33,987 nt of DNA, from assembly GCA_946498975.1 (NCBI GenBank), contig CAMMQC010000017.1:1-33987 (forward strand), given 5' to 3'. The notes under the pieces are model-generated. The model did no database searches. It was not told the DNA's origin and saw only the letters and a list, made by a program, of their open reading frames with translations. A program made the position numbers and the translations under genes. Of this stretch, positions 26,501 through 33,793 are shown piece by piece; the stretch's first letter is position 1; each line of letters opens with the position of its first letter. Origin of the DNA: an uncultured Mycoplasmatota bacterium. GTDB taxonomy: Bacteria > Bacillota_I > Bacilli_A > RF39 > UBA660.

Positions 26501-27076
26501 ATCCACCGCTCCTGTTATTAATGGTTCTATATATCTATAATATCCACTACTCTTTATTACACTTTTCTGATTAGCAGTTAATACACCTGTCTCACTATCA
26601 CTTACACCATTAACTCTATCTTGATAAAACCATATTGCCACTTGTGTTAAATAATCATCATTCTTATCATTTCCAGTTAAACTCTTATTTGGATATCCAT
26701 TTTGTAATATATATACATATCCTGAATCTAATGGCACTTCACTTTTAGTAATAGTTTGAGGACTATCATTACTAGGCCATCCTTTTTCTTTTTCAAGACA
26801 ATACACTGTATACCTATTACTTCCATCATAGGCATAATATGGTACTAATGCTATTATTTCTTCACCATCTAGTCCCTCAAACAAATTAACTCTATCAGTT
26901 TGAATATCTCCCATTCCCGTTGTTAAACTATCTGGAAGTTCTGTTGGTAAAGCATAAGAGTTTGCTACAGTCTTACTAAAAAATATAATCATAATAATTG
27001 AAAAAACGATACTAACAGTTAAATTTAACCAATCATTATTACTTTTTTTAAAAAAACTACCAACTTTCTTTATCAT
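23564..27076 (-). CDS. Thioester-domain adhesin with nine Cna-B-like repeats and wall anchor
   Basis: 1,170 aa. Start at the ATG at 27076, with AGGTGAT 5 nt before it. A signal segment (about 17-39) leads to a thioester domain: C93 in YTVYCLEKEKGWP and Q145 in LTQVAIWFYQDR are the Cys-Gln pair that forms the covalent host-binding bond in such adhesins. A linker domain follows, then about nine SpaA/Cna-B-type repeats from about 333 to 1127, each ending with a motif like EIKAPSGY. Such repeats usually have Lys-Asn isopeptide bonds; the eighth repeat has lost the Lys. The C-terminus has VPNTSS, a hydrophobic helix and a RNKFKKKSR tail, a variant wall-sorting signal. It is probably a surface fibre that attaches to host or matrix; no sortase is in the window. 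Confidence 0.9.
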   Translation of the reverse strand: MIKKVGSFFKKSNNDWLNLTVSIVFSIIMIIFFSKTVANSYALPTELPDSLTTGMGDIQTDRVNLFEGLDGEEIIALVPYYAYDGSNRYTVYCLEKEKGWPSNDSPQTITKSEVPLDSGYVYILQNGYPNKSLTGNDKNDDYLTQVAIWFYQDRVNGVSDSETGVLTANQKSVIKSSGYYRYIEPLITGAVDAKNNPVIINPSFNISTSDFKLSSDNRYLVTEEITVTSNVNYDSYAVSIDNSAVEVLNSSDEVIGTDTINSGEPFKLRVDLSKIDNPISVNINVIVNYTEYVAYSYNPPEGMEDTMQQSVVGTLVGVPKQKTVSSRVEMPKGSLTIKKVDGSDNSSLEGASIEVIRKATNKSVANFVTTTEDYVIDNLLPGEYEIKEVKAPNGYYIDKESTNVVISDSNLNVSKTITNSKYDVRIRKVDKETGKVVSGAVLNIVNSNNEIVDTITTTDDYVSVDTSKLSEGTYKIVEIKAPDGYVINEEEKEFTLDRNHTSISVDFEDDKNEVIIEKKDADSDELIEGAVLRLIRVSDNYVVEEWTSKEEGHSIRGLVPGEYKVIEVKAPSGYTLSSSEVSLTITGEETEHITVTFYNSDNQVVINKVDENGNPLSGAKLRIVNSNGSVVEEFTTNNEAHTLDKLSPGTYYVEEIEAPSGYILNKERKSFVIDENITSIQVTVENYKSYIYLGKVDANSGEYVAGAELKLTSEDGSYSQNFISSNEPLKVEVPYGKYTLEEISAPSGYIKTNRKLDIDYNVNSEENFVYTISNIKGSLTIEKIDSETGESVSGAILEIRNSSGDIVKTVTTGSVPIVISDLSEGTYKIKEVNAPSGYILDDKEYEVTINASNPNGRVTIENKPITVNLGKIDARSGEYIAGATMRLNRLDGNMEPITFVSTNSPYTVKRLSPGIYSLTELEAPLGYVGTGSVITFEVLNTGKVQNVNISNDITTISINNRILIVDADRGYKFRLETRDGNLIEEFETGEDGYTSDELELGDYTLKQIEAPTGVTVNEEPIYFSVTDGSEVSVINYVNDFTKVNISKKDMAGSEEIEGAHLVIRDSNGEIVEEWTSSDNPHYIEKLPVGRYTLTEKIAPSGYVLNTSVVEFDVLETGDIQNEVMYNSRLVEVPNTSSNAIFIYLTGGILIIIGGTLIYISYRNKFKKKSR
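23693..26080 (-). repeat. Array of nine Cna-B-like coding repeats
   Basis: Roughly 88-codon units with a common core (GAxLxI, then an aromatic/Thr turn, LxPGxYxxxEIxAPsGY). Units are diverged at DNA level, so this is old domain duplication, not a recent tandem repeat. Confidence 0.8.
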
Positions 27077-27108
27077 ATCCATCACCTATCTTATAAAGAG
27101 TATAACAC

Positions 27109-27134
27109 AAAAAAAATAGTAATTAAATACTATT
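27109..27134 (-). terminator. Terminator after tex
   Basis: AATAGTA (27115-27121) pairs with TACTATT (27128-27134), overlapping the tex stop codon. On the minus strand eight T follow. The adhesin starts 33 nt on, so its promoter must overlap or follow this hairpin (TATACT at about 27099-27104). Confidence 0.8.
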
Positions 27135-29277
27135 CTTTCAATAAAGTTAAACTAACTTTCTTCTTATCTAAGTCTATTGCTTCTACATAACAATCAACTA
27201 TATCCCCAACACTAAATAAATCACTAGGATTTTTAATGTATTGATGTGTTAGTTTTGAAATATGAGCAAGACCATCATTTTTTAAACCTATATCAATAAA
27301 AAGACCAAAATCGACTACATTACGTACTGTTCCTTGTAATTTATCCCCAATTTTTAAATCTTCTATATGTAAGATATCACTCCTAAGAATTGGTTGAGGA
27401 TAATTATCTCTTAAATCTCTCATAGGCTTTTCTAAAGACTCTATAATATCAGTTAAAGTATATTTATCAATATCAATTTCTTTACTAAGACTATCTATAT
27501 CTAAGTTATTAAGTTTATCAACAAGTTCACCACTACCTAAATCATTAACACTACATCCCAAATAATCTAAAAGTTTAAGAGTTCTATCATAACTCTCAGG
27601 GTGAATTGAAGTCTTATCTAAGGGATTATCTCCATCAAGTATTCTTAAGAAACCAACTGACTGTTCATAAACTTTATCAGTAACTCCTTTAATACTATGA
27701 AGCTCATCTCTATTTTTAAATTTACCATATTTATTTCTAAAGGCAATGATATTATCTATCACTTTTTTATTAAGTCCTGATACATATTTTAGTAAGGATG
27801 GGCTAGCAGTATTAATATTAACACCAACTCCATTAACTGCTTTACTAACAACAAAGTTTAAAGATTCATCTAACTTCTTAACAGGTACATCATGTTGATA
27901 AAGACCAACACCTATACTTTTAGGGTCTATTTTAACAAGTTCCGATAAAGCATCTTGCACTCTTCTACCAATACTAACGGCACTTCTTTTTTCCACAGTT
28001 AATTGTGGAAACTCTTCAATTGCAAGCTTACTTGCAGAATATACTGACGCCCCTGCTTCACTTACTATTATATAGGAAACATCTCTTTTAGCATCTTTAA
28101 TTGCCTCTGCTACAAAAGCTTCACTTTCTCTTGATGCTGTACCATTACCGATAGCGATTACATCAATATTATATTTATCAATAAGTTCAAGTAATTTCTT
28201 CTTAGAACCTTCTATATCATTATGAGGTTCAGTTGGATAAATTACATCAATATCTAAGACTTTACCAGTTTTATCTAAAACAGCAAGTTTACAACCCGTT
28301 CTAAAAGCAGGGTCATATCCTAATACAGTTTTATCTTTTAAAGGTGGTGTAAGTAAAAGTTTCTCTACATTAAATGAAAAGTTCTCAATAGCACGTTCCT
28401 CACCTTTTTCTTTTAATTCACTACGTACTTCTCTATCTACACTAGGAAGTATTAAACGTTTAAGACTATCGTTAATCGCCTCAAGAATTATTTCATAACA
28501 AAAAGATTCTTTATTCTTAATAACTTTAGTCTCTAAGTACTTAACTATTTTCTCTACATCATAATCTAACTTAACAGAAAGCACTCCTTCTTTTTCCCCT
28601 CTATTTATCGCTAATATTCGATGGGGTTTAATATGTTTAACTGTTTCACTATACTCATAATAGTTACTATAAGTCTTATTTTCATCACTAGCATTTTTCT
28701 TTAACTTACTAACAATTACCCCTTCCCTAAATATATAACTTCTAATCCATTTTCTATAATAAGCATTATCACTTATCCATTCAGCGATAATATATTTAGC
28801 CCCAGTAATAGCATCTTCCACAGTCTTAACTTTATCATTAAGGTATTTTGAGGCAATAGTATTAATATCCCCTTTAGTAGGACAAGACATAATAATCTTG
28901 GCAAGAGGCTCTAATCCATTATTAATAGCATCCGTTGCCTTAGTCTTTTTCTTCTCTTTATAAGGACGATATAAATCATCTACTTCAACAAGTTTAGTAC
29001 ACTTCATAATAGATGCTTTTAATTCATCAGTAAGAAGTCCTTTCTCATCAATTAATCTAATAACATCTTCTTTACGTTTCAAAAGATTAACTTGATACTG
29101 ATAAACATCATCTATAGATTTAATAACTTCTTCATTTAAAGCCCCTGTCGCTTCTTTACGATATCTTGCAATAAAAGGAATAGTATTACCTTCTTCTAAT
29201 AATTTTAAAACAGTCATAACCTGTTTTTTACTAACATCTAAATCTTTACTAATTTCTTCAATAATTACTTCGTTCAT
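27130..29277 (-). CDS. tex: Tex-family S1 RNA-binding protein
   Basis: 715 aa, standard length for Tex. The N-terminal helical Tex domain contains TIPFIARYRKEATGALNEE. A YqgF/RuvC-like domain carries DPAFRTGCKLAVLD (from about 321). Helix-hairpin-helix segments include VNINTASPSLLKYVSGL, and the C-terminal S1 domain starts near 636 with GDKLQGTVRNVVDFGLFIDI. Tex binds nucleic acid and is linked to transcription and stress fitness in other bacteria. GAGGATTT precedes the ATG. It has its own terminator and is a conserved housekeeping gene between surface genes. Confidence 0.95.
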   Translation of the reverse strand: MNEVIIEEISKDLDVSKKQVMTVLKLLEEGNTIPFIARYRKEATGALNEEVIKSIDDVYQYQVNLLKRKEDVIRLIDEKGLLTDELKASIMKCTKLVEVDDLYRPYKEKKKTKATDAINNGLEPLAKIIMSCPTKGDINTIASKYLNDKVKTVEDAITGAKYIIAEWISDNAYYRKWIRSYIFREGVIVSKLKKNASDENKTYSNYYEYSETVKHIKPHRILAINRGEKEGVLSVKLDYDVEKIVKYLETKVIKNKESFCYEIILEAINDSLKRLILPSVDREVRSELKEKGEERAIENFSFNVEKLLLTPPLKDKTVLGYDPAFRTGCKLAVLDKTGKVLDIDVIYPTEPHNDIEGSKKKLLELIDKYNIDVIAIGNGTASRESEAFVAEAIKDAKRDVSYIIVSEAGASVYSASKLAIEEFPQLTVEKRSAVSIGRRVQDALSELVKIDPKSIGVGLYQHDVPVKKLDESLNFVVSKAVNGVGVNINTASPSLLKYVSGLNKKVIDNIIAFRNKYGKFKNRDELHSIKGVTDKVYEQSVGFLRILDGDNPLDKTSIHPESYDRTLKLLDYLGCSVNDLGSGELVDKLNNLDIDSLSKEIDIDKYTLTDIIESLEKPMRDLRDNYPQPILRSDILHIEDLKIGDKLQGTVRNVVDFGLFIDIGLKNDGLAHISKLTHQYIKNPSDLFSVGDIVDCYVEAIDLDKKKVSLTLLKE

Positions 29278-29352
29278 ATAAATCCTCTTTTCTACAATCT
29301 CTATTTTATTATAAATAGAGAAATGATTAAAGTAAAAGAGAAAAATTTGACG

Positions 29353-29386
29353 TAAAAAGAACTAGAATAATATTCTATCCTAGTTC
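29353..29386 (-). terminator. Terminator of the two-domain surface protein gene
   Basis: GAACTAG (29359-29365) pairs with CTAGTTC (29380-29386), with an inner AGAAT/ATTCT hairpin. On the minus strand five T follow. It overlaps the stop codon. Confidence 0.8.
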
Positions 29387-31210
29387 AATTTCAAATGGAT
29401 CGGATTTAGTTCCTGTACCAGATGTTATTATTACGTTTGATTTTAGGTTTAGGGATGGGGTTATACCTAAAGCAGTTGTTGTTGATGAACCCCTAAATAA
29501 ACCATTTGTTGTTATAACTCCTATATTAGTTTTAAAACTATAAGGAGTTAAAGAAAAATAATCATTATTACTACCATATCTATCAAACTGTCCTGACATC
29601 AATTCTCCATATCGAAGTAATCCTACTTTCGTATTTGTAGTACTATTTGTTAAATCACTCATATTAATATCATTATATTTAGACAACTTATAACTCGCTC
29701 CACTAGCTACATAACCTAAATACCATGTTGTATCATCTTCAATCATATTTACTTGTTGCTCTGTAAAAAAAGAATCACTATCTAAATATTCTCCATTAAG
29801 AAAACTTCCTATCATATTTGTATTTGAATAATATACATCATCTCCAAAAGCGATATTTTTAAATATTCCATTTTCCTTTAATGGTTCTGCACTAGTTATC
29901 TTAGTTAATCCATCTGTTTCATGACTTACTATTCGATATAAGTTATTTTCTCCATTTCCAAAACTTACATATTCTCCACTGTATCTACTTGACAACTTTG
30001 TTCCTGATAAATTAATATCATTATCCTCCGCTAACCGGTATGGATCTTCTTCTGTACCTTTTCCATCTACTATTTTAATGCTAAATTTTAGATTTATGGA
30101 TGGTCTTGCACCATAAGGTGTAACTACATTTGAATTATAAGTTGTTCCCCATTCGCTTATATATCTTCCTGACGATAAATTATATGGTGTCAATGTCCAC
30201 CAACGAAGTCCATTATTCAAATAACCATTACTAGTTGATGATCCTATATAACTTGTCTGATATTCATAAAGATTTAAAAGTCCTACAGATGATGTTACAG
30301 TTGTTGTCCCATCTGGTCTTGTGATACTTCCTAAATCTCTGTTATCTTCTGTTACATCCCATACTGCATCTGTTACTATAAACTTATCTGGATCTCTTAA
30401 ATTACCTAAGAAACCATCTACTGTCGTATCATTTAGCCACATTTCCATATTGCTTCCTTCAAAAACACTACTATCATCATCGTAATTAATTACACTTATA
30501 TTCCACTGGGTTACTAGCTTAACAGTCTTCTCTTCATTATTTACTGATACCGCTCTCCATAATTTTCCACTATACCATACATAATTATTAGGATACTTTC
30601 CTGTAGTAAATGTATCATATCCATCATCATATATATTATCTTTACTTATATTACTTAATACTACTGTCCCTACTTCTCCTTTAGAAATTATTTCTTCAAA
30701 CAAATGACCATCTTCTGGTAGACTTAAATCATTATAATCAAGTCCTACATTTACTCCTAAATTAATTGTTACACTACTACCTGAATTATTTATTACTCTT
30801 ATTATATAACTATTACTACTTCCTGTTGTATCTACTTTTTCTAGATTTATTCCTTTTTCATCTGGAAGTATATTTGTTTCTTCTTCTGTTATATATCCTA
30901 CTTTAGTATTAGATGGTAAATCTCCTAGATAATAAAAATTAAATCTTGCTTTTATATTATTAGGATTACTTAATGTAATTGTAAAATCTTTAACTGTATT
31001 AGATGGTACTGTTAAAGCATTACTCTCTTCTCCATCTACTAGTAATTCATAAGTTAAATTACCCGTTACTATACTTATAGCATTACTCTTTTCTTTTGAT
31101 ACTGTAAACATTGCATATGAAAAGTATCCTCCTAATATTAATAGTGTTATTATTACCATTATTATCATATATATCTTACTAAAACTTGTTTCTAATAATA
31201 TCTTCTTCAT
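29375..31210 (-). CDS. Surface protein: TasA/camelysin-like N-terminus and two DUF6273-like domains
   Basis: 611 aa. A membrane segment (13-34) is followed by YAMFTVSKEKSNAISIVTGNL, which resembles the start of camelysin/TasA-type exported fibre proteins. Two copies of a module follow (about 200-395 and 396-611). Each has a Tyr/Trp-rich strand set (VWYSGKLWRAVSV; ENNLYRIVSH), an LTPY motif (WWTLTPYNL; YFSLTPYSF) and a closing PSxNLK then GxGTxxDPF/Y (PSINLKFSIK; PSLNLKSNVI). These match the DUF6273 pattern, a fold I believe related to C-type-lectin/sulfatase-modifying-type folds. There is no wall-sorting signal, so the N-terminal helix may anchor it. AAAGGAG precedes the ATG. A terminator and a poly-G tract lie directly upstream (31238-31320), so expression may vary. 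Confidence 0.75.
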   Translation of the reverse strand: MKKILLETSFSKIYMIIMVIITLLILGGYFSYAMFTVSKEKSNAISIVTGNLTYELLVDGEESNALTVPSNTVKDFTITLSNPNNIKARFNFYYLGDLPSNTKVGYITEEETNILPDEKGINLEKVDTTGSSNSYIIRVINNSGSSVTINLGVNVGLDYNDLSLPEDGHLFEEIISKGEVGTVVLSNISKDNIYDDGYDTFTTGKYPNNYVWYSGKLWRAVSVNNEEKTVKLVTQWNISVINYDDDSSVFEGSNMEMWLNDTTVDGFLGNLRDPDKFIVTDAVWDVTEDNRDLGSITRPDGTTTVTSSVGLLNLYEYQTSYIGSSTSNGYLNNGLRWWTLTPYNLSSGRYISEWGTTYNSNVVTPYGARPSINLKFSIKIVDGKGTEEDPYRLAEDNDINLSGTKLSSRYSGEYVSFGNGENNLYRIVSHETDGLTKITSAEPLKENGIFKNIAFGDDVYYSNTNMIGSFLNGEYLDSDSFFTEQQVNMIEDDTTWYLGYVASGASYKLSKYNDINMSDLTNSTTNTKVGLLRYGELMSGQFDRYGSNNDYFSLTPYSFKTNIGVITTNGLFRGSSTTTALGITPSLNLKSNVIITSGTGTKSDPFEIELG

Positions 31211-31237
31211 ATCCTTACTCCTTTCATTATTACATAC

Positions 31238-31269
31238 AAAAAAAGAATAAAATTATCCTCTATTCTTTT
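31238..31269 (-). terminator. Intrinsic terminator in the leader of the surface gene
   Basis: On the minus strand AAAAGAATA (31269-31261) pairs with TATTCTTTT (31249-31241), followed by more T, seven in all. It lies 28 nt before the surface gene start, downstream of the poly-G ORFs. One of those ORFs ends with TAG at 31262-31260, inside the 5' arm and the loop edge. That makes it a candidate attenuator. Confidence 0.75.
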
Positions 31270-31340
31270 AAGCCATAATGAAAGAAAGTAACTAAATTAC
31301 TACTAAACTGCCCCCCCCCCAAGTAACATATTGTAAACAT
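31260..31340 (-). CDS. 26-codon leader ORF spanning the poly-G tract (frame open at G10)
   Basis: The ORF starts at the ATG at 31340 and reads MFTICYLGGGQFSSN and on to HYGLKE, stopping with TAG at 31260-31262. The three Gly are GGG codons from the G10 tract, very rare in this AT-rich DNA. With ten G this frame is open through to the terminator stem. Its ribosome site is poor (GAAGATG nearby). It is too short to be sure it is made. Confidence 0.4.
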   Translation of the reverse strand: MFTICYLGGGQFSSNLVTFFHYGLKE

Positions 31341-31351
31341 GACATCTTCAT
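31292..31351 (-). CDS. Alternative leader ORF with good ribosome site, stopped early at G10
   Basis: The ATG at 31351 has AGAAGG 7 nt upstream (31358-31364 region) and reads MKMSCLQYVTWGGGSLVVI, 19 aa, ending at 31292. If the G tract were 8 or 11, this ORF would shift into the frame that ends at 31260 in the terminator. With 9 or 12 it stops at once after the tract. So tract length decides whether ribosomes reach the hairpin. Confidence 0.4.
   Translation of the reverse strand: MKMSCLQYVTWGGGSLVVI
31311..31320. repeat. Poly-C/G tract of 10
   Basis: Ten consecutive C on the plus strand, in an intergenic stretch otherwise almost free of G/C. It is the longest G/C homopolymer I see in the window. 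Such tracts slip at high rate and in many bacteria switch surface genes. Confidence 0.95.
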
Positions 31352-31385
31352 AGTTCAACCTTCTTTCTTATCTTTTGTTAATTTA

Positions 31386-31414
31386 ATGTTATCACAAATT
31401 ACTTTAAATAACAA
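31386..31414 (-). promoter_or_regulatory. Possible promoter of the poly-G leader
   Basis: On the minus strand TTGTTA (31409-31414) and TAACAT (31386-31391) are 17 bp apart; each matches 4 of 6 consensus bases. It lies about 35 nt before the first leader ORF and right after the 3D gene stop. Confidence 0.4.
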
Positions 31415-31419
31415 TATTT

Positions 31420-32097
31420 TTAATAACCAACTCTTAATATTTTAAAAGTAACATTCCGACTAACACCATAGTTTATCGCTTCTTTACTTGTCTTAAACAA
31501 TAAATCAAAGTCATACACTCTACCAAATCCAATATTACGTCCTGTATCTAAAACAATTCCAATAAAACTACCAGCATTGCTATTACTAACTTCTATAACA
31601 GTACCAAAAGGAATACTTCCATCTCCTGCTAATATTCTAATATCACCATAAGTAGAATCAGAATAATAAATACTATCACCTATATAATGTCCTGAAGCCG
31701 TATAATTACCAATATCAGAACCATATCCACTCATAGTACCTTTAAAAGTAGAACCAACTGTAATAGAAGGAATATAAACTTCTTCTGAAGGTTTACTATC
31801 AATAGGAGTATTATCTTCTATTACTTCGTCTTTTCCTACAACTACTTCTTCTTTAGGCTCCTCTTCTACAACCTCTTCTTGAACTTCTTCCTCTACTACT
31901 TCAGGTTCTTCTTCTACTTCTTCTACTATTTCAACAGGTGCAACTTCAATAACTTCTTCTTTTGTAATCGCATCACTATTTACATAAGTAATTTTATTAT
32001 TTACATCTATACCCTTTACATCAGGTGTAGTTGTACTAACAAGTAAACAACACCCCATAAATAAAATTGCATTAATAATATAAATGGTTCTCTTCAT
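31420..32097 (-). CDS. Exported 3D-domain cell-wall protein
   Basis: 225 aa from the ATG at 32097 (AAGG 11 nt upstream; an in-frame GTG at 32106 is too close to the site). A signal segment covers about 4-22. A Glu/Val/Pro-rich linker (about 48-90) follows, then a domain with FKGTMSGYGSD and AGDGSIPFGTVIEVS. It ends with LDTGRNIG and RVYDFDLLF, the Asp-rich core of 3D domains, a double-psi beta-barrel found in wall-active lytic transglycosylase-like proteins such as Rpf/YocH types. No LysM or SH3 domain is attached, so substrate binding may be by the linker or partner proteins. It lies before MurE's end in a run of envelope genes. Confidence 0.8.
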   Translation of the reverse strand: MKRTIYIINAILFMGCCLLVSTTTPDVKGIDVNNKITYVNSDAITKEEVIEVAPVEIVEEVEEEPEVVEEEVQEEVVEEEPKEEVVVGKDEVIEDNTPIDSKPSEEVYIPSITVGSTFKGTMSGYGSDIGNYTASGHYIGDSIYYSDSTYGDIRILAGDGSIPFGTVIEVSNSNAGSFIGIVLDTGRNIGFGRVYDFDLLFKTSKEAINYGVSRNVTFKILRVGY

Positions 32098-32126
32098 AAA
32101 TATCACTGCCTTCTATATACATTTAT

Positions 32127-32155
32127 ATCTTAACACATAGACACTTATAAGACAA
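32127..32155 (-). promoter_or_regulatory. Possible promoter of the 3D-domain gene
   Basis: On the minus strand TTGTCT (32150-32155) and TAAGAT (32127-32132) are 17 bp apart, about 30 nt before the start codon. Confidence 0.5.
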
Positions 32156-32181
32156 CCGCTTGACAAAAAGATTAGTGTAAA

Positions 32182-33594
32182 CTACTGTTCATAATAACTC
32201 TTAATAATATCATAATCACAGTATGGTAAATACTTATCATCAACAGCCATATAATCATCTCTACCCTTACCAGCAATTAATACTATATCATTATCTTCTG
32301 CCATATCTAAAGCTTTATAAATAGCTTTCTTTCTATCCACAATTCTAATATAATTAGTTTTATCTGAACCACTAACTAAATCATCTATTATTTTATTAGG
32401 GTCTTCATACCTTGGATCATCCATTGTAAATATTACATAATCAGACTTTTCTAATACCACTTTACCCATACCAGGTCTTTTAGTAGCTTCTCTTCCTCCT
32501 GCACTACCTGTAACTGTAATTATTCTAGATTCTTTAACCATATCTAAAAACGATAATATATTATCTAAGGCATCAGTAGTATGAGCATAATCAAGTATTA
32601 CTGTGTATTTAGAAACAAAAGGCATTATCTCCATTCTACCCTCTATTTGTTTAATCTTACTAACTCTTTTAACTATCTCCTCAAAACTAATACTCTTACA
32701 TAATAAAGCAAGAATAGCTGAGCTTAAATTATCAACATTAAAACTCCCAAGTAGTGGAGAAGTAACCTCATAAGTTTTATTATTATATTTAAAAGTAATA
32801 ATAGTCTTATCTCTTCTCAAAGTATAATCTTCTATCTTTAAAGTATCACTATCTTTATAGCCATAACTAACTATATTACCATGTGCTTCCCTCTTAAACT
32901 TATCAAAATACTTATCACTACTATTTAATATAGAATACCCATCATCTTTAACTTGTCTAACTAACTGACATTTACAATCTACATAGTTTTCTAATGTTTT
33001 ATGAATATTTAAATGGTCTTCTGTAATATTAGTAACTATTCCTATATCATATCTAATATCATCAAGTCTATGTCTATAAAAAGCCTCACTGCTTGCTTCC
33101 ATACATATAGTATCACATCCTGCATCAACAAATTCTCTAAAGTACATATAGAGTCTATCTACATCAGGACATGTATTTCTAATACTTTCCTTTTTACCTT
33201 TATATTTTTTCCCATTAGTACCTATATAAGCGCATGACTTTCCTAATAATTGAAAAATTATTTCTGCTACAGTAGTCTTACCATTAGTACCAGTAACACC
33301 TATAATACAGGCTTTTTCACATGGATAATCATAGAACTTTGCACTAAGTTTTCTAAGTTCTAAATTAGTATTATCTACTTTAATAACAGGAACAGACTTC
33401 TTACCAACATCACGACTAACCACAATAGCACTCGCTCCATTTTTAATCGCTTCATCAATAAAATCATGTCTATCAGCAGTAACACCCATAGTACACACAA
33501 ATATATCTCCAGGCTCTATTTCTTTAGAATTAATTTTAATTCCTTTAATTAATCTATCATCTAAAGTATTATATAATTCACTTAATTTTTTCAA
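32182..33594 (-). CDS. murE: MurE, UDP-MurNAc-dipeptide amino-acid ligase
   Basis: 470 aa. The ATP-binding P-loop is GVTGTNGKTT (99-108). The UDP-MurNAc-binding NTCPD, the catalytic NITEDHLNIH, a carbamylated-Lys position (K208, YVDCKCQLV) and LDYAHTTDAL follow. It adds the third residue to UDP-MurNAc-L-Ala-D-Glu in peptidoglycan synthesis. The specificity loop reads DDPR (392-395). DNPR is typical for meso-diaminopimelate enzymes and DNPA for Lys enzymes; DDPR is known from atypical (Lys-adding) MurE, so the residue added is unsettled. It starts with TTG at 33594, with AGAAGGTG 10 nt upstream; no ATG is available near in this frame. Confidence 0.93.
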   Translation of the reverse strand: MKKLSELYNTLDDRLIKGIKINSKEIEPGDIFVCTMGVTADRHDFIDEAIKNGASAIVVSRDVGKKSVPVIKVDNTNLELRKLSAKFYDYPCEKACIIGVTGTNGKTTVAEIIFQLLGKSCAYIGTNGKKYKGKKESIRNTCPDVDRLYMYFREFVDAGCDTICMEASSEAFYRHRLDDIRYDIGIVTNITEDHLNIHKTLENYVDCKCQLVRQVKDDGYSILNSSDKYFDKFKREAHGNIVSYGYKDSDTLKIEDYTLRRDKTIITFKYNNKTYEVTSPLLGSFNVDNLSSAILALLCKSISFEEIVKRVSKIKQIEGRMEIMPFVSKYTVILDYAHTTDALDNILSFLDMVKESRIITVTGSAGGREATKRPGMGKVVLEKSDYVIFTMDDPRYEDPNKIIDDLVSGSDKTNYIRIVDRKKAIYKALDMAEDNDIVLIAGKGRDDYMAVDDKYLPYCDYDIIKSYYEQ

Positions 33595-33650
33595 AAAACA
33601 TCAACACCTTCTAATATAAAATATAAATATCTAATAATCTTGTTACTTAT

Positions 33651-33679
33651 ATTATATACCAACAGAATAATAATGAAAA
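33651..33679 (-). promoter_or_regulatory. Promoter of murE
   Basis: On the minus strand a perfect TATAAT (33651-33656) lies 17 bp from TTTTCA (33674-33679, 4 of 6). It overlaps the T run of the preceding terminator and is about 55 nt before the TTG. Confidence 0.6.
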
Positions 33680-33708
33680 GAAAAAGACTTCTCGCCCAAG
33701 AAATCTTT
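33675..33708 (-). terminator. Terminator after the Rpn-like gene
   Basis: AAAGA and TTCT (33683-33692) pair with AGAA and TCTTT (33699-33708), one mismatch, loop of about 6. On the minus strand TTTTTCTTTTC follows. It lies about 85 nt after the Rpn-like stop. Confidence 0.7.
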
Positions 33709-33793
33709 ATTTAATACAAAATCGATTCTAACTCTCTTTACATCTCTTTTGTTAACTATATATTAACATATTTCATATGCTATTATCAACTAC

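Noticed and set aside
23564-27076. Adhesin as two genes because of its length
   Set aside because: A single uninterrupted frame with consistent repeats runs from signal peptide to sorting signal.
33013-33237. Plus-strand open frame opposite murE
   Set aside because: Antisense to the conserved MurE substrate-binding region.
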